Shown: piece after piece, positions 1 to 5,515 of the stretch | Layout of the letters: each line of letters opens with the position of its first letter | How positions within the stretch are numbered: the stretch's first letter is position 1 | Source: Kiritimatiellia bacterium | GTDB lineage: Bacteria > Verrucomicrobiota > Kiritimatiellia > RFP12 > UBA3636 | Reading direction: 5' to 3' | Length of the DNA: 5,552 nucleotides | Assembly: GCA_017413145.1 (NCBI GenBank) | Contig: JAFPUX010000467.1 | Location: 1 to 5,552, forward strand | Program-made: the position numbers and the translations under genes | The notes under the pieces: model-generated | What the model was told of the DNA's origin: nothing | The model's database searches: none | The model's input: only the letters and a program-made list of their open reading frames with translations

Positions 1-532
1 AGGTCGCGCGCCAGCCGCCGCCGTCGTAGTAGGCCTGCGGGCGGAACCAGGTGGTGATGATCCAGTTCACGCGGGTGATCTCGCCGAGCTGGCCGCTCTT
101 GATGATTTCGCGCAACTTGATGTAGTGCGGGTCGGTGCGCTGGTTGAACATCGCGGAGAAGACGACCTTCTTGTCCTTGTGGGCCGCAATCAGGCGCTCG
201 CAGTCGGCCTTGTGCACGGAGATGGGCTTCTCGACGAGCGTGTGGATGCCCTGCGTGAGCGCGTCGATGCCGATCGTCGTGTGGTCGTAGTGGGGCGTCT
301 CGACCATCACCGCGTCCACCTCGCCGGAGCGGATGAGCGCCTTGCTGTCGGTGAACTTGAGGTATTTGTCGCCGTAGCGGTCCATCTTGGACGGCACGAT
401 GTCGCAGATCGCCGTGAGGCGCGCGCGCTTGATCAGGCCGCGCTCGATGTTCGCGATGTGGCTGGTGCCCATGTTGCCGACGCCGATGACGCCGATCCGG
501 ACTTCCGTGAGCTTCTTCTGCTGCTTTTTCAT
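1..532 (-). CDS. Gfo/Idh/MocA family NAD(P)-dependent oxidoreductase, N-terminal part (runs off the left edge)
   Basis: The 177 residues present form a Rossmann nucleotide-binding domain and the beginning of the substrate domain. A short basic leader (MKKQQKK) precedes strand 1 with the dinucleotide motif GVIGVGNMG at residues 14-22. Acidic D44 in AICD lies at the end of strand 2, where the cofactor ribose is usually bound. The family hallmark EKP is at 101-103 (VEKPISVHK). The stretch from about 150, including TTWFRPQAYYDGGGWRAT, resembles the start of the family's alpha/beta C-terminal domain. Family members oxidise or reduce sugars, inositols and related polyols in the cytoplasm; the substrate cannot be told here because the catalytic Lys/Asp/His region beyond EKP is mostly missing. 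The family is usually about 330-400 residues, so roughly half is outside the window. The ATG at 532-530 is chosen because it sits just before strand 1. Its upstream sequence is C-rich with no Shine-Dalgarno. It is transcribed divergently from the amidase. Confidence 0.93.
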   Translation of the reverse strand, partial: MKKQQKKLTEVRIGVIGVGNMGTSHIANIERGLIKRARLTAICDIVPSKMDRYGDKYLKFTDSKALIRSGEVDAVMVETPHYDHTTIGIDALTQGIHTLVEKPISVHKADCERLIAAHKDKKVVFSAMFNQRTDPHYIKLREIIKSGQLGEITRVNWIITTWFRPQAYYDGGGWRAT

Positions 533-556
533 GGTGGAGGGGTTGGGGTGGAAACG

Positions 557-578
557 GTTGCGCCCATTCTCCCGCAAC
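557..578. repeat. Inverted repeat GTTGCG-N10-CGCAAC over the oxidoreductase -10 box
   Basis: GTTGCG at 557-562 and its exact complement CGCAAC at 573-578 are separated by 10 bp. Their centres are 16 bp apart. The repeat encloses the proposed -10 box (566-571) of the minus-strand promoter. A third GTTGCG, in direct orientation, occurs at 601-606 and overlaps the -35 box of the divergent amidase promoter. The arrangement would suit a dimeric repressor, but six-base arms in G+C-rich DNA can arise by chance and no regulator gene is in view. Confidence 0.25.
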
Positions 579-594
579 TCGCCGCGAAAAGCAA
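566..594 (-). promoter_or_regulatory. Putative sigma-70-type promoter of the Gfo/Idh/MocA oxidoreductase
   Basis: On the minus strand, TTGCTT (594-589) is followed after exactly 17 bp by GAGAAT (571-566). The matches are 3/6 and 4/6 to the consensus, so it is weak as a stand-alone call. Position and spacing support it. The predicted start of transcription lies near 559, giving a leader of about 27 nt that is C-rich and lacks a ribosome-binding sequence. The -35 boxes of this and the divergent amidase promoter are only 7 bp apart. Confidence 0.4.
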
Positions 595-601
595 GCGGAA
601 G

Positions 602-630
602 TTGCGCCGCGCCGCGCGTTCCGCTATACT
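602..630 (+). promoter_or_regulatory. Putative sigma-70-type promoter of the amidase, placed for a leaderless transcript
   Basis: TTGCGC (602-607), a 17-bp spacer and TATACT (625-630; 5/6 to TATAAT) stand directly before the amidase ATG at 639. Only 8 nt separate the -10 box from the start codon, and those bases (TGCGCCCC) contain no purine at the usual start-site distance. The A of the ATG is therefore the best candidate for +1. The same geometry recurs before rluA at 1986-2014, which supports both calls. Confidence 0.65.
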
Positions 631-638
631 TGCGCCCC

Positions 639-1976
639 ATGCAGGACCCCCACGCCGCGCCACGCCGATTCCTCCGCCTCCTGGCGGCGGCCGCCGCCGC
701 GTGGATCGCGCTCTTCCCCGGCGCGGCGGAGGCCGCCAAGCCCGCCGCGAAGAAGCCCGCGGCGTCCGCGCGCCCCGCGGCCGGGACGATTTCGACGAAG
801 TACCGCTTCAAGAAGCCCCGGAGCGTCCGGAAGTCGACCAAGTACATCGTCCTGCACACGACGGAGGGGTCGAGCAAGGGCTCGATCGCCAAGCTCTCCG
901 CGAACGGCGAGTGCAACTACGTCGTCGACACGGACGGCATGGTCTACGTCATCGTCGACCGCTCCCGCGTCGCCTACCACGCCGGCCTCTCGATGTGGAA
1001 CGGCCAGACCGGCCTCGACTCCGTCTCGATCGGCATCGAGATCGTCGGCTGGCACGACAAGGACATCACCGCCGCCCAGTACGCCGCGCTCCGGAAGCTC
1101 CTTTCCGAGCTCAAGGCGCAGTACAGGATCCCCGACGAGAACGTGCTCACGCACTCGATGGTCGCCTACGGCAACCCGAACCACTGGCAGAAGCGCAAGC
1201 ACCGCGGCCGCAAACGCTGCGGGATGCTGCTCATGCTCCCGGCCGCGCGCACGCGCCTCGGCCTCCTGAAGAAGCCGGCGTACGACCCCGACGTGAAAGC
1301 CGGCCGCCTCAAGGACGCCGACCCGGAGCTCACGAAGATCCTCTACACGCCGATGCCGCCCGCGAAGGCCGCCCCGAAGACCCCCGCCGCGCCGGGGACG
1401 ACCGCGGCGAAGCCCCCCTCCCCCGCGCCGGACAATCCCGCGCCGTTCGCGTCCAACGTGATCGGACCGAAGCGCTCCGCCTGGGACATCGCCCGCGACC
1501 AGTACGACGCCCCCACCACCGTCTACGCCTTCCCAGACGGCACCTCGAAGCGCGGCGACCAGATCAAGAACTGGAACAAGATGCCCGCCGGGACGATCGT
1601 CTCGGTCGGCCCCGCCGCGTCCGAGAACGCGAACGAGGGCCTGCTCACGATCGGCGAGGACGGCACCGCGGAGGACCTCGCGGGCGACGCGATGGCCGCG
1701 ACGTCGACCTACTACTTCGCGCCCGGCAGGCCCTACGCCGCGGGCTCCACGCTGTCGCTCGCGGACATCGCAGCGCTCCCGAAGGGCACGAAGGTGCTCG
1801 TCGACTACAAGGTCGCGGGACCGGTCACCGCGAAGGTCCCCGTCTTCTCGCTCTGCGGCTCCAAGTGGAACCACCCGGACACCTACTACTGGACGAGCGC
1901 CGGCGGACTCGTCCCGGGCGACCAGGTCACCGACCGCACCATCCCGCGCGGCGCACTCGTCTTCTTCCGCAAGTAG
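639..1976 (+). CDS. Secreted zinc-dependent N-acetylmuramoyl-L-alanine amidase (Amidase_2/PGRP fold) with extra C-terminal domain
   Basis: The protein has 445 residues. A signal peptide is clear: basic PRRFLR at 8-13, a hydrophobic Leu/Ala-rich core at 14-27, and a likely cut after AEA (30-32). A Lys/Ala/Pro-rich stretch (33-50) precedes the amidase domain (about 51-210). Expected zinc ligands are H73 (IVLHTTEG), H172 (LTHSMVAYG) and C194 (RKRCG). K192, two residues before the cysteine, and Y94 match the Lys-x-Cys and Tyr pattern of T7 lysozyme. GIEIVG (132-137) is another family signature. The family cuts the amide bond between N-acetylmuramic acid and L-Ala of peptidoglycan. Residues 211-268 are a Pro/Ala/Lys-rich linker. 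The C-terminal part (about 269-445) is unassigned, with a weakly LysM-like piece at 279-324. An in-frame reading back to 387 is possible, but 639 is chosen because the signal peptide begins there and the promoter lies just before it. Cell-wall turnover or recycling is the likely role. Confidence 0.9.
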   Translation: MQDPHAAPRRFLRLLAAAAAAWIALFPGAAEAAKPAAKKPAASARPAAGTISTKYRFKKPRSVRKSTKYIVLHTTEGSSKGSIAKLSANGECNYVVDTDGMVYVIVDRSRVAYHAGLSMWNGQTGLDSVSIGIEIVGWHDKDITAAQYAALRKLLSELKAQYRIPDENVLTHSMVAYGNPNHWQKRKHRGRKRCGMLLMLPAARTRLGLLKKPAYDPDVKAGRLKDADPELTKILYTPMPPAKAAPKTPAAPGTTAAKPPSPAPDNPAPFASNVIGPKRSAWDIARDQYDAPTTVYAFPDGTSKRGDQIKNWNKMPAGTIVSVGPAASENANEGLLTIGEDGTAEDLAGDAMAATSTYYFAPGRPYAAGSTLSLADIAALPKGTKVLVDYKVAGPVTAKVPVFSLCGSKWNHPDTYYWTSAGGLVPGDQVTDRTIPRGALVFFRK

Positions 1977-1985
1977 CGCCGCCCT

Positions 1986-2014
1986 TTGCAAACGCGCGCC
2001 GCGTCTGCTATCAT
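1986..2014 (+). promoter_or_regulatory. Putative extended -10 promoter of the RluA-family gene, placed for a leaderless transcript
   Basis: TTGCAA (1986-1991; 4/6) is followed after exactly 17 bp by TATCAT (2009-2014; 5/6). An upstream TG one base before the hexamer (TGCTATCAT) makes it an extended -10. The rluA ATG begins 8 nt later at 2023, the same distance as for the amidase. Transcription would begin at or within about 3 nt of the ATG, leaving no room for a ribosome-binding sequence. The promoter begins 10 bp after the amidase stop codon, so rluA need not depend on read-through. No terminator hairpin is visible in the 46-bp gap. Confidence 0.7.
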
Positions 2015-2022
2015 TTCGCGCC

Positions 2023-2895
2023 ATGAAGAAACAGCCGCCGAAAAACGCCAACCGCGCCTTCGCCGTCGCCCGCGCCGAGGACGGCCTGCCGCTGCAGGAC
2101 TTCCTCGCCGCGAAGCTCGGCGTCTCGCGCCGCGCCGCCAAGCAGCAGATCGACGCGAAGATCGTCCGCGTCGACGGCCGCACCGTCTGGATGGCGCACC
2201 ACCGCCTGCGCGCCGGCGCCGTCGTGGCCGTGGCGGGGTTCGCCGCGTCCCCGACCGCCGTCTCGCGCCGCCCGAAGCGCATCGGGATCCTCTTCGAGGA
2301 CGCCGACTACCTCGTCGCCGACAAGCCCGCCGGTCTCGTCGTGAACGACGCCCCCGTCTCGCTCGAGACGGTCCTGCGCACGCAAACCGGCAACCCGGAG
2401 CTGCGCGTCTCGCACCGCCTCGACCGCGACACGACCGGCTGCCTCGTCTGCTCCAAGTCCGCCGCCGCGCACGAGGCGCTCGTCCGAGTCTTCAAGGAGC
2501 ACCGCGTCGCCAAGACCTACCGCACCGTCGTCTACGGCAAATGGGACGCCGCGGCCTCGACGATCGACCTGCCGATCGACGGCCGCCGAGCCCTCTCGAT
2601 GGTCCACTGCATCCGCGCCAACGCGAAAGCGTCGCACCTGGCGGTCCGCATCGAGACGGGCCGCACGCACCAGATCCGCCGCCACCTCGCGATGGCGCGC
2701 CACCCGGTCGTGGGCGACCCGCAGTACGGCCCGAAAGTCGTCGAGGACCCGTCGCTCGCGCGCCTCTCGCGGCCGCTGCTGCACGCCGTCGAAATCGAGA
2801 TGGAGCACCCGCTCCGGCCGGGGAGCGTCCTCAAGGCTTTCTCCCCGCTGCCGCAGGACTTCCACCGCTGGCTCGCGGCCCTGCGCCTCGAGTAG
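2023..2895 (+). CDS. RluA-family RNA pseudouridine synthase with N-terminal S4 domain
   Basis: The product (290 residues) isomerises uridine to pseudouridine in structured RNA. An S4-type RNA-binding domain occupies about 20-72 (LPLQDFLAAKLGVSRRAAKQ and the KIVRVDG turn). The catalytic domain runs from about 86 to 285. Its signatures are DKPAGLVV (100-107), HRLDRDTTG (131-139) with catalytic D134, the YRTVVYG region at 166-172 with the conserved Tyr at 166, GRTHQIR (213-219) and RPLLHA (250-255). The length and domain order fit RluC/RluD-like enzymes of large-subunit rRNA. Subfamily and target uridines cannot be set from sequence alone, so no gene symbol is given. The ATG at 2023 is chosen because it directly follows a good promoter and gives a normal-length N-terminus. 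The gene converges on the minus-strand cluster with only 4 bp between stop codons. Confidence 0.93.
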   Translation: MKKQPPKNANRAFAVARAEDGLPLQDFLAAKLGVSRRAAKQQIDAKIVRVDGRTVWMAHHRLRAGAVVAVAGFAASPTAVSRRPKRIGILFEDADYLVADKPAGLVVNDAPVSLETVLRTQTGNPELRVSHRLDRDTTGCLVCSKSAAAHEALVRVFKEHRVAKTYRTVVYGKWDAAASTIDLPIDGRRALSMVHCIRANAKASHLAVRIETGRTHQIRRHLAMARHPVVGDPQYGPKVVEDPSLARLSRPLLHAVEIEMEHPLRPGSVLKAFSPLPQDFHRWLAALRLE

Positions 2896-2902
2896 CGCGC
2901 TA
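2893..2902. other. Perfect 10-bp palindrome formed by two convergent stop codons
   Basis: TAGCGCGCTA contains the TAG stop of the RluA-family gene (2893-2895), four bases CGCG, and the minus-strand TAG stop of the RibK-like gene (2902-2900). The genes therefore end tail to tail with 4 bp between them. There is no room for a separate bidirectional terminator, and no U-tract follows on either side. Transcription from both sides presumably continues into the opposite gene or ends by a factor-dependent route. Whether the palindrome does anything is unknown. Confidence 0.45.
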
Positions 2903-3409
2903 GCTGCCGGACGGCGCCGCGACGGACGCGGCCGTGTCGCCCCGCCAGACCCAGCGCGCCTGCGCGGGGTCGGACTCGATCGCGACGGCGTCGCCCGGCT
3001 CGAGCCCCTCGATCCGCGGCGCGAGTATTTCCGCGACGCCCGCCGGCTGGAAGTGCTCGGGCTTCGTCTCGGGATGCGGCCAGTAGACCATCGCCGGACG
3101 GCACACGTCCTTGCGGACGAGCGTCACGCGGGCGAACGAAAACGTCTCCGCCGGCATCTCCGGATGCCACTTCACGCGCTCGAAGCGCCGCGCCTCCGGT
3201 CCCGGCCGGAACGACCACGGCGAGACGTCGACGTTGATCGTCCCGGGGAAGAACCCGGCGAGGTCGAGCCCCCGTTCCCGGAAGAACGGGATCTGCATCG
3301 CGACCGTCCCGCCGGGGAAACGCGGGTCGCCGCTTCGCCCCGAGGCCACGCCGTGCCCCGGCACCACCGCGCCGTACACGCGGAACGGTCCGCCGGAGCC
3401 TTCCTTCAT
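2900..3409 (-). CDS. Small protein resembling archaeal CTP-dependent riboflavin kinase (RibK/DUF120-like fold)
   Basis: I would call this 169-residue protein hypothetical by name, but its pattern follows the archaeal RibK (DUF120) barrel. A Gly-rich loop comes early (GAVVPGHGVASG, 13-24), then a Pro/aromatic segment (PFFRERGLDLAGF, 41-53), then PGTINVDV (55-62). The Thr-x-Asn of that last motif matches the GTLN motif that binds magnesium and nucleotide in RibK. F76-ERVKW-H82 follows, and then AEILAP (126-131) with LEPGDAVAI (136-144), matching RibK's IIEIIAP...LKDGD ending. Extra features are a longer first loop (SGDPRFPGGT, 26-35), a His-rich HPETKPEH (112-119) and a low-complexity tail from 148. 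The fold call rests on remembered motif order, not a search. Riboflavin kinase activity is not implied. The ATG at 3409 overlaps the preceding gene's TGA (ATGA), suggesting translational coupling and a linked function with the TIM-barrel protein. Confidence 0.75.
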   Translation of the reverse strand: MKEGSGGPFRVYGAVVPGHGVASGRSGDPRFPGGTVAMQIPFFRERGLDLAGFFPGTINVDVSPWSFRPGPEARRFERVKWHPEMPAETFSFARVTLVRKDVCRPAMVYWPHPETKPEHFQPAGVAEILAPRIEGLEPGDAVAIESDPAQARWVWRGDTAASVAAPSGS

Positions 3410-4335
3410 GGCGCGGGCCGGAGCTCCGGGAGGTTCCGCAGGTAGTCGAGCGCCCGCGCGACGTCGGCGGCGGGCAGGCCGTGGCGGGGTTCGAAGACGA
3501 GCGGGACGTCCGTCGGGACGAACGGCGCGAGCAGGCGGAAGTCGACGAGCCCGCCGGGCGGCATGGCGTGGTCTTCGAGCGGCGGCAGGACGTCGTGCAG
3601 GTGCATGCCGCCGATGCGGTCCTTGAGACGCTTCAGGAGCATCCCCTGGTGCACGAGCCCGAGCTCGTGGCGGATCTGCCCGTGACCCCAGTCGTGCCAG
3701 TAGGCGAGCGGCGAGCCCTCGTATTCGCGCAGCAGCGCGAACGTCTCCGGCTCGTTCGGTATCGCGTCGCCGGTCGGCAGGTTTTCGAGGCAGAGCTTCA
3801 CGCCGAGCTTTTCGAACTCGGGCAGCAGCACGTCGAGCGACGCGCGCAACGTCTCCAGTCCTTTCGCGGCCTTGCGCTCGCGCTTCATCTGGAACTTGAA
3901 GAGCGCCTTCTCGTACTTCGGCGTGCGGCGCAGGCCGTCCTCGACCAGGTGGTGCAGGCGGCGCGCGGCGCGGAACACGGGCGCGCGGCCGGCGTGCAGG
4001 ACCATCGCGGGGGCGCCCATCTCGGCGGCGAACCGCCCGCACTCCAGCGCCGCTTCGATCCCGCGGCGGCGGCCCTTGAAGTCCTTGCGGTCGCAGAGCG
4101 AATATGGCTCCGGGTCGGGACGGACGCCGGGTAGCGGGAACGGGCAGAACGCGTGGACGGACGACACGCGGAACTCCCCGGCGCGGACGCGGCGCCGCAC
4201 CGCGTCGGCCTGGCCGTGCGTGAGCGCGTAGCCGAGCTCGACCTGGTCGAACCCGAGCGCCGCGATCTCGTCGAGCATCGCGTCGCCGTCCTCGCGCTCG
4301 CGCGAGTTCCAGTTGGTGGAAATCGAGTATCTCAC
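3406..4335 (-). CDS. Xylose-isomerase-like TIM-barrel protein (sugar phosphate isomerase/epimerase or AP endonuclease 2 family)
   Basis: The product is a cytoplasmic-looking protein of 309 residues with no signal peptide. The barrel begins at once with YSISTNWN (3-10) and LGFDQVELGY (27-36). Metal ligands expected for this family are visible: E184 in CLENLP, D215 and H218 in HDWGH, H245/H247 and D248 in MHLHD, and E282 in VFEPRHG. An intact divalent-metal site is therefore likely. A basic, helical stretch at about 121-165 (RRLHHL to KAAKGLETL) lies between strands 3 and 4. Family members isomerise or epimerise sugars and inositol derivatives; some are endonucleases, and the substrate is not readable here. 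Translation probably begins at GTG 4335-4333, because the first strand starts right after it and the next in-frame ATG (residue 20) would remove that strand. No Shine-Dalgarno precedes it; the upstream bases are pyrimidine-rich. It lies 32 bp behind prfA and overlaps the RibK-like gene by 4 bp. Confidence 0.9.
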   Translation of the reverse strand: MRYSISTNWNSREREDGDAMLDEIAALGFDQVELGYALTHGQADAVRRRVRAGEFRVSSVHAFCPFPLPGVRPDPEPYSLCDRKDFKGRRRGIEAALECGRFAAEMGAPAMVLHAGRAPVFRAARRLHHLVEDGLRRTPKYEKALFKFQMKRERKAAKGLETLRASLDVLLPEFEKLGVKLCLENLPTGDAIPNEPETFALLREYEGSPLAYWHDWGHGQIRHELGLVHQGMLLKRLKDRIGGMHLHDVLPPLEDHAMPPGGLVDFRLLAPFVPTDVPLVFEPRHGLPAADVARALDYLRNLPELRPAP

Positions 4336-4344
4336 GGGAGAAAA

Positions 4345-4369
4345 GGACCTTCGGACTTTCCGGACCTTC
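4345..4369. repeat. Three near-tandem copies of an octamer GGACYTTC between prfA and the TIM-barrel gene
   Basis: GGACCTTC (4345-4352), GGACTTTC (4353-4360) and, after one C, GGACCTTC (4362-4369) stand in a row. They fill most of the 32-bp gap and overlap the last bases of prfA's stop codon. The array is direct, not inverted. The best hairpin on the minus strand has only a 4-bp stem with a 3-nt loop, so this is not a terminator. It may be slippage-derived spacer sequence or a dispersed genomic repeat. Confidence 0.6.
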
Positions 4370-5486
4370 AGACCCCGGCGGCGGCCGCGCCGCCTCCGGC
4401 CAAACGCGAGAGCTGCGACTCGAGGCGCAGGTCCTCGTTGCGCTCGACGAGCGCGTCGAGGAGCTCGTCCAGGAGTCCTTCCATGATGCGGTCGAGGGAG
4501 TAGAGCGTCAGGTTGATGCGGTGGTCCGTGAGGCGGTTCTGCGGGAAGTTGTAGGTGCGGATGCGCTCGGAACGGTCGCCGGAGCCGACCATCATCTTGC
4601 GCTCGGCGCCCATCTTCGCCTCTTCGGCCTCGCGCTGCGCGGCGAGAATCTTGGAGCGCAGCACCGACATGCACTTTTCCTTGTTCTGGTGCTGGGAACG
4701 CTCTTCGTCGCTCTGCACGACGATCCCGGTCGGGATGTGCGTGATGCGGACGGCCGAATCGGTCTTGTTCACGTGCTGCCCGCCGGCGCCGCCGGAGCGG
4801 TAGGTGTCGATGCGGAGGTCCTCGTTGCGGATCACGAGCTCGTCCTCGGGCTCGGCCTCGGGGAACGCGGCGACGGTCGCGGCGGAGGTGTGGATGCGGC
4901 CCTGCGCCTCGGTCTCGGGAACGCGCTGGACGCGGTGCCCGCCGCCCTCGTAGCGGAGGCGGTAGTACGCGCCGTCGCCCTCGACGCGGAAGGAAATTTC
5001 CTTGTAGCCGCCAAGCTCGGACGGCGCGTTGGAGAGGACCTGGACCTTCCAGCCGCGGATTTCGCAGTAGCGGGAATACATGCGGAACAAATCGCCCGCG
5101 AAGAGGGCGGCTTCGTCGCCGCCGGTGCCGGCGCGGATTTCGAGGAGCGCGTTGCGGTGCTCGTCCGGATCGGGCGGCAGGAGCGCGAGCGAAAGCGCCT
5201 TCTCGGCGGCGGGGAGCGCGGCTTCGGCCTCCTCGAGCTCGGCCTGCGCCAGTTCGCGCATCTCGGCGTCCGTGGCGGGGTCCGCGACCATCGCGCGGTC
5301 GCCCTCGGCGGTGTCGAGCAGGCGGAAGTACGCGGACGCGCGGTCCTGCAGCTTCCGCAGGGACGCGTGCTCGCGCACGAGGTCGCGGTACTTCTTCTGG
5401 TCGGCCGCGGTGCCGGGAGCGGCGAGCAGGTCCTCCACGACGCGGAGGCGCTCGAGGATCTTTTCGACGTTGGCTTTTTCGATCAT
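4368..5486 (-). CDS. prfA: Peptide chain release factor 1
   Basis: RF1 recognises UAA and UAG in the ribosomal A site and triggers hydrolysis of peptidyl-tRNA. The 372-residue length is close to the usual 355-365 plus a short Ala/Gly-rich tail (364-372). An N-terminal helical coiled-coil region covers about 1-105. EIRAGTGGDEAALFAGDLFRMY lies at 116-137. The stop-codon reading motif PxT is PET at 190-192 (RVPETEAQGRIHTSAATV); RF2 would carry SPF instead. The catalytic GGQ is at 235-237 (RSGGAGGQHVNKTDSAVR), with Q237 the residue usually methylated by PrmC. HQNKEK (266-271) and RIRTYNFPQNRLTDHR (308-323) are further family signatures. The start is the ATG at 5486; an in-frame GTG at 5525 would overlap the promoter's -10 box and is rejected. 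No prmC follows, although it often does in other bacteria; instead two metabolic genes trail on the same strand. Confidence 0.97.
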   Translation of the reverse strand: MIEKANVEKILERLRVVEDLLAAPGTAADQKKYRDLVREHASLRKLQDRASAYFRLLDTAEGDRAMVADPATDAEMRELAQAELEEAEAALPAAEKALSLALLPPDPDEHRNALLEIRAGTGGDEAALFAGDLFRMYSRYCEIRGWKVQVLSNAPSELGGYKEISFRVEGDGAYYRLRYEGGGHRVQRVPETEAQGRIHTSAATVAAFPEAEPEDELVIRNEDLRIDTYRSGGAGGQHVNKTDSAVRITHIPTGIVVQSDEERSQHQNKEKCMSVLRSKILAAQREAEEAKMGAERKMMVGSGDRSERIRTYNFPQNRLTDHRINLTLYSLDRIMEGLLDELLDALVERNEDLRLESQLSRLAGGGAAAAGV

Positions 5487-5515
5487 GGCGGATGCAGAGG
5501 TTCGTGACGGGCGGC

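Noticed and set aside
387..638. N-terminal extension of the amidase by 84 residues
   Set aside because: It would overlap the oxidoreductase antisense and run through the promoter, and it would bury the signal peptide that begins at 639.
125..2026. A 633-residue open frame on the plus strand across the oxidoreductase and amidase
   Set aside because: It is rich in Arg, Pro, Ala and His with no domain, and lies antisense to one proven gene and out of frame with another. Such frames are common in G+C-rich DNA.
624..2865. Long minus-strand open frames opposite the amidase and rluA genes
   Set aside because: Low-complexity Arg/Gly/Val-rich translations without motifs; the plus strand carries clear catalytic signatures throughout.
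4336..4367. Terminator between prfA and the TIM-barrel gene
   Set aside because: The repeats are direct. The best minus-strand hairpin (CGGA-AAG-TCCG) has a 4-bp stem and the T-run is only four bases.
4938..4960. PET in place of PAT or PVT in the RF1 stop-codon reading motif as an oddity
   Set aside because: The middle residue of PxT varies between bacteria, and PET is found in ordinary RF1 proteins such as that of Bacillus.
4521..5507. A 328-residue plus-strand open frame opposite prfA
   Set aside because: It mirrors prfA codons (Val/Leu/Gly/Ala-rich) and shows no family motif.
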